Below the pieces are notes generated by a model that made no database searches, was not told the DNA's origin, and saw only the letters and a program-made list of their open reading frames with translations. Source: Phenylobacterium sp. (GTDB lineage Bacteria > Pseudomonadota > Alphaproteobacteria > Caulobacterales > Caulobacteraceae). Taken from it: a stretch of 10,588 nt of DNA. Positions 1 to 6,230 of the stretch are shown here, one piece after another. Position 1 is the first letter of the stretch; each line of letters opens with the position of its first letter. The DNA lies in assembly GCA_028698405.1 (NCBI GenBank), contig JAQVDF010000027.1:1-10588 (forward strand). The letters run 5' to 3'. A program made the position numbers and the translations under genes.

Positions 1-26
1 CGGTGCTATTGACCGGACTGACTTAC

Positions 27-50
27 GGGGGCCGATCACGTCGGGGCCCC
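27..50 (+). terminator. Terminator-like hairpin upstream of rlmB
   Basis: A GC-only 6-bp stem (GGGGCC at 28-33 pairing with GGCCCC at 45-50) is followed directly by AATTT. An alternative fold pairs 27-30 with 47-50 and CCGA with TCGG inside. The shape fits a short rho-independent terminator for a plus-strand gene lying left of the window. The T tract is only three bases and the upstream gene is not visible, so the role is inferred. It ends only 20 bp before the rlmB start, leaving a very short leader. Confidence 0.35.
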
Positions 51-70
51 AATTTGGAGAGCGCCTTATA

Positions 71-868
71 GTGTCACGTCCTGGGGAACGCAACGACGGC
101 CGGAAGGGCCGCGAATTTGGGCGCAAGACCGGCTTCCGTCCTAAGGCGTCCACAGCGGCCGACGAGTGGATCTGGGGCTGGCACGCCGTAGAGGCGGCGC
201 TGGCCAATCCCCGCCGGGGCGCGCCGGTGCGCCTGCTGGCCACGCCTGAGCGGGCCCGACAGCTGGAGGCGCGATTCGGGCGAATCGGGGGGCTGGAAGT
301 GGTCGACGCCCAGGTCGTCGCCCGCGCGCTGCCGCAGGGCGCGGTCCACCAGGGAATCGCCCTGCGTCCCGGCCCCCTGCCCGAGGTCGACCTCGCCGGC
401 TTCGTCGCCAGGCCGGGCGCGGTCCTGTTGATGCTCGATCAGGTCACCGACCCGCAGAACGTCGGAGCCATCCTGCGCTCGGCCGCGGCGTTCGGGGCCG
501 CCGGGGTGATTCTCCAGGAGCGGCACGCTCCGCGGCTGAGCGGAGCGCTGGCCAAAGCGGCCGCCGGGGCCGTGGACGCCGTGCCGATCGCCCGGGCGGT
601 CAACCTCTCCCGGGCCCTCGAGCAGCTCGGCGAGGCCGGCTGGCGGTCGGTCGGATTGGCCGGCCAGGCCGAGCGGACCCTTGCCGAGGTGTTGAGCGGC
701 GAGCCGGTGGTGCTGGTGCTGGGCTCGGAGGGCGAAGGCGTGCGTCGCCTGGTCGCCGAGCACTGCGACACTCTGGCCCGCATCCCCATGCCGGGGGGGT
801 TCGAGAGCCTGAACGTCTCTGCGGCGGCGGCCGTGGCGCTCTACGAAACGGTTCGCCATGCGACGTAA
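71..868 (+). CDS. rlmB: 23S rRNA (guanosine-2'-O-)-methyltransferase RlmB (SpoU/TrmH family)
   Basis: Predicted SPOUT-class methyltransferase of 265 residues that uses S-adenosylmethionine to 2'-O-methylate a guanosine of 23S rRNA (G2251 in the E. coli family member) in the cytoplasm. A basic, probably disordered tail (residues 1-30) precedes a substrate-binding domain (about 33-105, opening WGWHAVEAAL) and the knotted catalytic domain (about 115-265). All three family motifs are present: DQVTDPQNVGAILRS at 123-137 with the key Asn130 and Arg136, LGSEGEGV at 217-224, and IPMPGG...SLNVS at 238-250. The GTG start is forced, because the first internal Met is residue 121, and it has a good ribosome site, GGAGAG at 56-61. 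Length is close to the usual 240-270 residues. The TerC gene follows 43 bp downstream on the same strand. Another TrmH-family rRNA or tRNA methylase is possible, but the domain layout favours RlmB. Confidence 0.92.
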   Translation: MSRPGERNDGRKGREFGRKTGFRPKASTAADEWIWGWHAVEAALANPRRGAPVRLLATPERARQLEARFGRIGGLEVVDAQVVARALPQGAVHQGIALRPGPLPEVDLAGFVARPGAVLLMLDQVTDPQNVGAILRSAAAFGAAGVILQERHAPRLSGALAKAAAGAVDAVPIARAVNLSRALEQLGEAGWRSVGLAGQAERTLAEVLSGEPVVLVLGSEGEGVRRLVAEHCDTLARIPMPGGFESLNVSAAAAVALYETVRHAT

Positions 869-911
869 GTTTGTTGCAGAGCCTCGCCCGGCGCCCCATT
901 AACCCCGACCG

Positions 912-1634
912 ATGGTCGAAGAACTCTTCTCCCCCGGCGCCCTCTCCGCCCTCCTGCAAGTGTTGATGATCGACCTGGTCCTCGCCGGCGACAACGCCGT
1001 CGCGGTGGGCCTGGCCGCGGGCGGCCTTCCCCAGGAACAGCGGCGCAAGGCGATCTTCTACGGCCTCGTCGCCGCAGTGGCGCTGCGGATCAGCTTCGCG
1101 CTGATCACCACCCAGCTCCTGGGAATCATCGGCCTGCTGTTCGCCGGCGGCGTGCTGCTGCTCTGGGTCTGCTGGAAGATGTGGAAGGAGCTGCGCCATC
1201 AGGCCGCGGCCGAGGAGGAGGCGGCCGAGGCGGTGCTCGACTCCGACCCCGCCACCGAGCCCAAGATCAAGCCGGCCAAGACCTTCAAGGACGCCTTCCT
1301 CCAGATCCTCATCGCCGACGTCTCGATGAGCCTGGACAACGTGCTGGCGGTGGCCGGCGCGGCCCGCGAGCATCCGGTCATCCTGGTCTTCGGCCTGTTG
1401 CTGTCGATCGCCCTGATGGGCGTCGCCGCCACCTGGATCGCCCGCCTGCTGCACCGCTACCGGTGGATCGGCTACGTCGGCCTGGCGATCGTGCTCTACG
1501 TCGCCTTGCACATGATGTGGGAAGGCCACCGGACCGCGGTCGTCGACCTCAATCAGACCCCCGCGTACAACGCCATCATGCCCGACGCGCTGGACATCGG
1601 GCCCGAGGAAGAGGCGCTGCACCGAGCGCACTGA
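912..1634 (+). CDS. TerC/YjbE-family integral membrane protein, probable metal-ion transporter
   Basis: A 240-residue inner-membrane protein with a twofold internal repeat typical of the TerC family. Each half carries an acidic Asp-Asn motif inside a membrane helix: DLVLAGDN at residues 21-28 (Asp21, Asp27) and DVSMSLDN at 136-143 (Asp136, Asp142). These acidic pairs are thought to bind the cation in the family. About six or seven hydrophobic segments are visible, and a charged, Glu/Ala-rich cytoplasmic loop (about 95-126) separates the halves. Characterised TerC relatives include manganese exporters, so metal (Mn2+) export is the likeliest role, by family inference only. The start ATG lacks a clear Shine-Dalgarno sequence, which suggests translation coupled to, or read-through from, rlmB 43 bp upstream. 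The yybP-ykoY manganese riboswitch that often precedes such genes has no room here and is not seen. Confidence 0.88.
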   Translation: MVEELFSPGALSALLQVLMIDLVLAGDNAVAVGLAAGGLPQEQRRKAIFYGLVAAVALRISFALITTQLLGIIGLLFAGGVLLLWVCWKMWKELRHQAAAEEEAAEAVLDSDPATEPKIKPAKTFKDAFLQILIADVSMSLDNVLAVAGAAREHPVILVFGLLLSIALMGVAATWIARLLHRYRWIGYVGLAIVLYVALHMMWEGHRTAVVDLNQTPAYNAIMPDALDIGPEEEALHRAH

Positions 1635-1668
1635 GGCGAAGCGCGAGTTGACAGGCAGGGCTTCGCCC

Positions 1669-1724
1669 AACCAGTCACCGGAGCAGGTCGGTGACTGGTT
1701 TGCGCCGCAGGCTACCTGTCACCG
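1669..1724. terminator. Convergent terC/metG hairpin region with competing arms
   Basis: A perfect 12-bp inverted repeat (AACCAGTCACCG at 1669-1680 with CGGTGACTGGTT at 1689-1700, 8-nt loop) ends in TTT on the plus strand and lies between two converging genes. It is therefore a plausible terminator for terC and perhaps for metG. A second partner, ACCTGTCACCG at 1714-1724, can instead pair with CGGTGACTGGT at 1689-1699 (10 of 11 positions), which makes the two hairpins mutually exclusive. A smaller GGGC-TTC-GCCC hairpin lies just left, at about 1658-1668. The T tracts are short, so the terminator role is inferred from position and stem strength. Confidence 0.55.
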
Positions 1725-1734
1725 GTTGATGAAC

Positions 1735-3555
1735 CTACTGCGCGGCCGCGGTCTCGGCGCCGCCGAAGCGCTCGCTCCACTCGGCGATCTGGCCGTCCTC
1801 GACCTTGCGGAACAGCACCTCGGGGACGGCGACCTTGCGGCCGGGCTCGAGGATCTGCAGCAGGGCAGCGCCCTCGCTTTCCGGCCAGCGGCCCGGATAG
1901 TCCTCGCCGACCGCCAGGGCGATCTTCTCGGCCGCGAACGGGATGAACGGCTCGCTGACCTTGGCGAACAGGGCGACCAGGTTCAGGCCCGTGCGCACCA
2001 CCACCGCGGCCCGATCGCGATCGGTCTTGATCGCGGTCCAGGGCGCGGCCTCGGTCAGGTACTGGTTGCCCAGCACCCACAGCTGGCGCACCGCCTGGGC
2101 CGCCTTGCGCATCTCGGCCGCCTCCATGTGGGCGGTGAGTTCGGCGAGCTTCTCGGTGACGTCCGCATGGAGCCGCTGCTCCAGCTCGCCCGGCTCGCCG
2201 CCTTCGGGGACCGCGCCCTCGAAGCGGGTCTCGCAGAATTTCAGGATGCGGTTGACGAAGTTGCCCAGCACGTCGGCCAGGTCGGCGTTCACCTGCGCCT
2301 GGAACTGCTCCCAGGTGAAGTTGGCGTCCGAGCTCTCCGGCGCGTTGGCGGTCAGCCACCAGCGCCAGTAGTCCGCCGGCAGCAGCTCCAGCGCGTGATC
2401 CATGAACACCCCGCGGCGCTGCGAGGTGGAGAACTTGCCGCCGTACCAGTTCAGCCAGTTGAAGCCCTTGAGCATGTCGACCAGCTTCCAGGGCGTGTTG
2501 GACGCCTGGGTCCACTTTCCGTCCGAGCCCAGGGTCTCGTTCAGGCCGATCAGGGTGCAGGGGAAGCCGACCGTGTGGAACGGCACGTTGTCCTTCCCCA
2601 TGAACTCCACATAGGTCACGTCGGCGGCGTGCGGCAGCCGCCACCAGCGCTCCCATTCGATATCCTCGGCGGCCCCGCGGCCTTCCTCGGCGGCCTTGGC
2701 GTCGGCCCACTCCCAGGTCGCGCCGATGTATTCGATGGGCGCGTCGAACCAGACATAGAACACCTTGCCGGCCAGGCCCTCGATGTCCGGCAGCTGGCCC
2801 TGCGGGTTGGGGCCCCAGTCCCAGGCGTTGACCGGCACGCCCCAGGTCAGGTCGCGGGTGATGCCGCGATCCTGCAGCCCCTCGTCCAGCCACTTGAAGG
2901 CGATGGAGGTGACGAGGTTGGGCCACGCCCCCTTCTTGGTCTCGATCCAGCCGCGCAGCTTCTCGGAGAACAGCGACTGGCGAAGGAACAGGTGCTTGGA
3001 GTCGCGGATCTCGATCTCCTCCGAGCCCGACACCGCCGAGCGCGGGCGGACCAGGTCGGCGGGGTCGAGCACCCGGGTGCAGTTCTCGCACTGGTCGCCG
3101 CGCGCGGCCTCGTAGCCGCAGTGCGGGCAGGTGCCGACCACGTAGCGGTCCGGCAGGAAGCGCTTGTCGGCCAGCGAATAGACCTGCTTGGTCACCCGCT
3201 CCTCGATGAAGCCGGCCTCCCACAAGGTCTTGGCGAAGCGCTGGGTCAGCCGGTGGTTCTGCGGCGAGGACGAGCGGCCGAAGTGGTCGAAGGACAGGCC
3301 GAAGCGGCGGCAGACGTCGTGCTGCAGCCGGTGTTGCTCGTCGCAGTAGTCGCGAACGTCCTGGCCGGCGGCGGCGGCGGCCAGCTCGGCCGGCGTGCCG
3401 TGCTCGTCGGTGGCGCATACGAACAGCGTCTCCCGCCCCCGCGCCCGCTGGAACCGTGCATAGACGTCGGCGGGCAGCATCGACCCGGCCAGGTTCCCCA
3501 GCTGCTTGATGCCGTTGATGTAGGGCAGAGCCGAGGTGATCAGGACGCGGGACAT
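1735..3555 (-). CDS. metG: Methionyl-tRNA synthetase
   Basis: Class I aminoacyl-tRNA synthetase of 606 residues that charges tRNA-Met with methionine using ATP. The N-terminal Rossmann fold contains the HIGH-like motif, here QLGN (residues 18-21), and TDEHG at 49-53. The connective-peptide zinc knuckle has Cys143, Cys146, Cys156 and Cys159. [10 protein letters not shown] lies at 269-278, and the KMSKS-equivalent loop is KFSTS at 374-378. An anticodon-binding helical domain follows (about 390-545). The chain ends without the C-terminal EMAP-type tRNA-binding domain of the 677-residue E. coli enzyme, as in many alphaproteobacteria. I chose the start at 3555 because [15 protein letters not shown] is the conserved N-terminus; 20 extra in-frame residues upstream look non-coding. 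The odd point is Gln18 where relatives have His (CAG codon, plus-strand 3502-3504). The gene is otherwise intact and divergent from the pot operon. Confidence 0.97.
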   Translation of the reverse strand: MSRVLITSALPYINGIKQLGNLAGSMLPADVYARFQRARGRETLFVCATDEHGTPAELAAAAAGQDVRDYCDEQHRLQHDVCRRFGLSFDHFGRSSSPQNHRLTQRFAKTLWEAGFIEERVTKQVYSLADKRFLPDRYVVGTCPHCGYEAARGDQCENCTRVLDPADLVRPRSAVSGSEEIEIRDSKHLFLRQSLFSEKLRGWIETKKGAWPNLVTSIAFKWLDEGLQDRGITRDLTWGVPVNAWDWGPNPQGQLPDIEGLAGKVFYVWFDAPIEYIGATWEWADAKAAEEGRGAAEDIEWERWWRLPHAADVTYVEFMGKDNVPFHTVGFPCTLIGLNETLGSDGKWTQASNTPWKLVDMLKGFNWLNWYGGKFSTSQRRGVFMDHALELLPADYWRWWLTANAPESSDANFTWEQFQAQVNADLADVLGNFVNRILKFCETRFEGAVPEGGEPGELEQRLHADVTEKLAELTAHMEAAEMRKAAQAVRQLWVLGNQYLTEAAPWTAIKTDRDRAAVVVRTGLNLVALFAKVSEPFIPFAAEKIALAVGEDYPGRWPESEGAALLQILEPGRKVAVPEVLFRKVEDGQIAEWSERFGGAETAAAQ

Positions 3556-3600
3556 CGCTCGCTCGGAGCCTTTCGAAAAGGGCGGATGCGGAAGGCGCGC

Positions 3601-3608
3601 TATATAGG
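3601..3608 (-). promoter_or_regulatory. Candidate metG promoter (-10 element)
   Basis: On the minus strand this reads CCTATATA. It matches the Caulobacter-type -10 consensus GCTANAWC at 6 of 8 positions and contains a TATATA core, rare in this GC-rich DNA. It sits about 45 bp upstream of the metG start codon. A weak -35-like TTCGCAG lies 14 bp further upstream. Assigned from position and sequence only. Confidence 0.35.
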
Positions 3609-3646
3609 CCCCCAAACCGTAGCTGCGAACCCCTTGGAGACTCCTA

Positions 3647-3715
3647 CCTCCCCCGCGAAGCGGCGGGAGGGGGACCGCCCGCCGAGCGCAGCCAAGAGCG
3701 GGTGGTGGAAGGGGC
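3647..3715. repeat. REP-like palindromic intergenic repeat (degenerate)
   Basis: The first arm is a strong hairpin: CCTCCC+CCGC (3647-3656), loop GAA, GCGG, one bulged C, then GGGAGG (3665-3670). It is followed by GGGGACCGCCCG and, after about 17 bp, CGGGTGGTGGAAGGGGC, which can form a second stem through CCGCCCG/CGGGTGG. A C-rich/G-rich block with a GCGAAGC-type centre, then ACCGCCC...GGTGGA, resembles the short intergenic repeats I associate with Caulobacteraceae genomes. Only one copy lies in this window, so copy number cannot be shown here. The weak second stem suggests a decayed copy. Confidence 0.45.
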
Positions 3716-3906
3716 AGGCCCCAGGCTCCGCGTATCCGCCGCGCCCCGCTCCAGCGCCCGTCGCAGAATCCCGTCCACCACGCCCGCCAGCCGCACAGAG
3801 GGACAGTCGGTTGGCGGAGGATGCCACGAGCAGCAGGACGGGCCAGACAGCGGCGGCCGTGGACGGCATGCGACGCCCCCCCCCGCGCGGGAAGGCAAGA
3901 ATCGGG

Positions 3907-3935
3907 CTGAACCCCGCGCGTTCCGGCCCTATAAC
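3907..3935 (+). promoter_or_regulatory. Candidate pot operon promoter
   Basis: CCTATAAC at 3928-3935 matches the Caulobacter housekeeping -10 consensus GCTANAWC at 7 of 8 positions. The -35-like CTGAACC at 3907-3913 lies 14 bp upstream and is a weak match to TTGACGS. Transcription would begin about 20 bp before the potF start, leaving a short leader with the ribosome site. This is the only good promoter-like site near the operon, and it fits expression of all four genes from one start. Confidence 0.4.
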
Positions 3936-3950
3936 CTGCGCCGCATTAAG

Positions 3951-3957
3951 AGGAGAG
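3951..3957 (+). promoter_or_regulatory. Ribosome binding site of potF
   Basis: AGGAGAG ends 6 bp before the ATG at 3964 and decides the start. The same reading frame is open for more than 2 kb upstream, antisense to metG, so frame alone does not locate the N-terminus. Confidence 0.75.
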
Positions 3958-3963
3958 AGCGGC

Positions 3964-5079
3964 ATGCGATGGGGCGCGCGTATCGGTCTGGGTCTGGCGG
4001 CGGCGGCAGCCGCGCTGGCGCTGGCCGCCTGCAGCGGCGGCGGTTCGGGTGAGAGCGGCGGCACGCTGCGCATCTACAACTGGACCGACTACATCGATCC
4101 CGAGCTGCTGGACCAGTTCACCCGCGAGACCGGCATCAAGGTGGTCTACGACACCTTTGATTCCAACGAGGTGCTGGAGACCAAGGTGCTGCAGGGCGAC
4201 GTCGGCTACGACCTCGTCGCGCCGTCCAACTCCAACCTGCCGCGCTACATCGCGGCCAAGGCGATCGAACCGCTGGACAAGAGCAAGCTCACCGGCCTCG
4301 ACAAGCTGTGGCCCGACGTGATGCGCCACCTCGAGCCGTTCGATCCGGGCTCCGCCTACGCCCTGCCCTACATGTGGGGCACCATCGGCATCGGCTACAA
4401 TTCCGAGGAAGTCGCCAAGCGGCTGCCGGGCGTGAAGATCGATTCCTGGGCCTTCGCCTTCGACCCGGCCAACCTCGCCAAGCTGCAGGACTGCGGCGTC
4501 TACTACCTCGACGCCTCCGAGGACATGTACGCCCTGGCCCTGAACTGGCTGGGCAAGGACCCGAATTCGAAGCAGGTCGCCGACTACCAGGCGGCCACCG
4601 ACGCCCTGCTGCGGGCCCGCCCCTACGTGCGCAAGTTCCACTCCTCTGAATACGTCAACGCGCTGGCCAACGGGGACATCTGCCTGGCCATCGGCTACTC
4701 GGGCGACGTCCTGCAGGCCGCCGCCCGGGCCGAGGAGGCCGGCGGCAAGGTCAAGATCGACTACGTGATCCCCAAGGAGGGCAGCCAGGTCTGGTTCGAC
4801 GTGTTCGTCATGCCCATGGGCGCGCCGAACCCGGATGCGGCCTACGCCTTCCTGAACTTCATGCTGAAGCCCGAGGTGATCGCCAAGGCGACCAACTACA
4901 CCCAGTACGCCAACGTCAACGCCGCCGCGACGCCGCTGGTCGACGCCGAGGTGCGCGACAACCCGAACATCTACCCGACCCCCGAGGTGTTCCAGCGCCT
5001 GTTCGTGACCACCGCCAAGGACCCGGAGCTGCTGCGCGAGGTCAACCGGCAATGGACCCGGGTGCTGACGGGGCAGTGA
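3964..5079 (+). CDS. potF: Polyamine ABC transporter, periplasmic binding lipoprotein (PotF/PotD family)
   Basis: A 371-residue type-II extracellular solute-binding protein that captures putrescine/spermidine-type polyamines for the importer encoded downstream. Residues 1-22 form a lipoprotein signal peptide with lipobox LAAC, placing lipidated Cys23 after an Ala/Leu-rich helix. The E. coli protein is a soluble periplasmic form, so lipid anchoring is a difference. Similarity to E. coli PotF is extensive: YNWTDYID at 38-45, FDSNEVLE at 65-72, LNWLGKDPNS, FHSSEY, LANGDIC, IPKEG and ATPLV. Predicted ligand residues are Trp40, Thr41, Tyr43, Ser88, acidic Glu186/Asp187, Asp248 and Asp279. Thr41, Tyr245 and Trp277 replace Ser, Trp and Phe at the E. 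coli PotF positions; Trp277 in WFD and Thr41 are PotD-like. The start is fixed by a ribosome site and the signal peptide. The gene overlaps potG by 28 bp. Confidence 0.95.
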   Translation: MRWGARIGLGLAAAAAALALAACSGGGSGESGGTLRIYNWTDYIDPELLDQFTRETGIKVVYDTFDSNEVLETKVLQGDVGYDLVAPSNSNLPRYIAAKAIEPLDKSKLTGLDKLWPDVMRHLEPFDPGSAYALPYMWGTIGIGYNSEEVAKRLPGVKIDSWAFAFDPANLAKLQDCGVYYLDASEDMYALALNWLGKDPNSKQVADYQAATDALLRARPYVRKFHSSEYVNALANGDICLAIGYSGDVLQAAARAEEAGGKVKIDYVIPKEGSQVWFDVFVMPMGAPNPDAAYAFLNFMLKPEVIAKATNYTQYANVNAAATPLVDAEVRDNPNIYPTPEVFQRLFVTTAKDPELLREVNRQWTRVLTGQ

Positions 5080-6230
5080 CGGACGGCCGGCTCAACATCG
5101 GGGCCATCCGCTCCAGCTTCGCCCCGTGGGAGGATCCGGCGGCCGAGCCGCTGGTGCGCTTCGAGAAGGTCACCAAGCGGTTCGGCTCCGTCACCGCGGT
5201 GAACGCGGTGGACCTGGCCATCTACGAGCGGGAGTTCTTCGCCCTGCTCGGCCCTTCGGGCTGCGGCAAGACCACCCTGATGCGTCTGCTCGCCGGCTTC
5301 GAGACGCCCGACGAGGGACGCGTCTGGCTGGGCGACAACGACCTGTCGGACGACCCGCCGCACCGCCGGCCGGTGCACCTGATGTTCCAGTCCTACGCCC
5401 TGTTCCCGCACCTGACCGTGGAGCAGAACGTGGCCTTCGGCCTGAAGCAGCAGAAACTGCCCAAGGGCGAGATCGCCGACCGGGTGGCCGAGATGGTGGC
5501 GCTGGTGCGGCTGGAGGGTATGGAGCGGCGCCGGCCCGACCAGCTCTCCGGCGGCCAGCGGCAGCGGGTGGCGCTGGCCCGCGCGTTGGCCCCCCGGCCC
5601 CAGGTCCTGCTGCTCGACGAGCCGCTCGCCGCCCTCGACCGCAAGCTGCGCGAGGAGACGCAGTTCGAATTGATGGCCATCCAGCAGCGGCTGGGCATGA
5701 CCTTCATGATCGTCACCCACGACCAGGACGAGGCGATGGTGCTCGCCGACCGGATCGCGGTCATGCAGGCCGGCGAGATCGTCCAGGTCGGCCGGCCCAC
5801 GGAGATCTACGAGGCGCCGGTCAGCCGCTACGTGGCCGACTTCATCGGCGACGTGAACCTGTTCGAGGCCGCGGCCGTCTCCGCTGAAGAGGGCGAGACG
5901 CGCTTCGCGGGCCCCGACAGCCCCGGCGGCTACCTGGCGAGCACCGACGAGGGTGTCGTGCTCGACGGCGGCCTCTACCTGGCCGTGCGGCCCGAGAAGA
6001 TGGTGATGCACCTGGACCCGCCGCCCGAGGGACCGAACCGGCTGGCCGGCAAGGTGCTGGACATCGGCTACCTCGGCGACTGGACGACTTATGTCGTGGG
6101 TCTGGAAAGCGGGCGTACCGTCCGCGCCGCCCGCGCCAACAGCGCCCGACTGGTGGAGCGGCCGGTCGGCTGGGATGATCCCGTCTGGCTCACCTTCGCG
6201 CCCGACGCGGCCGTGGTGCTGACGCGGTGA
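5052..6230 (+). CDS. potG: Polyamine ABC transporter, ATP-binding protein
   Basis: A 392-residue cytoplasmic ATPase that powers polyamine import through PotH/PotI. The nucleotide-binding domain (about 34-270) has a complete motif set: Walker A GPSGCGKTT at 67-75, Q-loop in LMFQSYALFPH, signature LSGGQRQR at 165-172, Walker B LLLDEP at 186-191 with catalytic Glu190, and switch His223 in THDQDE. The C-terminal part (about 290-392) is the regulatory TOBE region with ALRPEK-like VRPEKMVM and LGDWTTY motifs, as in PotG. The ATG at 5052 lies inside the end of potF, with GAGG at 5038-5041 ten bases upstream. A GTG at 5076, overlapping the potF TGA as GTGA like the next two junctions, is an alternative start that would shorten the protein by 8 residues. 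Everything points to an active subunit. Confidence 0.95.
   Translation: MDPGADGAVTDGRLNIGAIRSSFAPWEDPAAEPLVRFEKVTKRFGSVTAVNAVDLAIYEREFFALLGPSGCGKTTLMRLLAGFETPDEGRVWLGDNDLSDDPPHRRPVHLMFQSYALFPHLTVEQNVAFGLKQQKLPKGEIADRVAEMVALVRLEGMERRRPDQLSGGQRQRVALARALAPRPQVLLLDEPLAALDRKLREETQFELMAIQQRLGMTFMIVTHDQDEAMVLADRIAVMQAGEIVQVGRPTEIYEAPVSRYVADFIGDVNLFEAAAVSAEEGETRFAGPDSPGGYLASTDEGVVLDGGLYLAVRPEKMVMHLDPPPEGPNRLAGKVLDIGYLGDWTTYVVGLESGRTVRAARANSARLVERPVGWDDPVWLTFAPDAAVVLTR

Larger units (their letters stand above)
3556..3963. other. 408-bp divergent intergenic region metG/potF
   Basis: This stretch separates the divergent metG and potF genes. It holds a candidate promoter at each end, a palindromic repeat (3647-3715), a stretch of GC-rich sequence from about 3716 to 3875 in which I recognise nothing, and a run of nine C at 3876-3884. 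Several reading frames are open across it, but none has a ribosome site plus recognisable protein sequence. The open frames on the minus strand translate the repeat into low-complexity Pro/Arg/Ser/Ala sequence. I call it non-coding. Confidence 0.6.

Noticed and set aside
869..911. yybP-ykoY manganese riboswitch upstream of the TerC gene.
   Set aside because: The gap is only 43 bp and lacks the conserved elements.
1648..3963. A plus-strand frame open from 1648 through the metG antisense strand and in frame with potF, apparently one 1143-residue protein.
   Set aside because: It is a GC-rich shadow of metG codons. The potF start is fixed by a signal peptide, lipobox and ribosome site at 3964, and the upstream translation resembles no protein family.
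3864..3969. Ten-base direct repeat CGGCATGCGA at 3864-3873 and 3960-3969, the second covering the potF start.
   Set aside because: Short, GC-rich and without further symmetry; probably chance, though a shared protein site cannot be excluded.
3600..4073. Minus-strand frames of 157 and 84 residues in the metG/potF intergenic region.
   Set aside because: They translate the palindromic repeat and the antisense of the potF signal peptide, are low-complexity Pro/Ala/Arg/Ser sequence, and have no convincing ribosome site.
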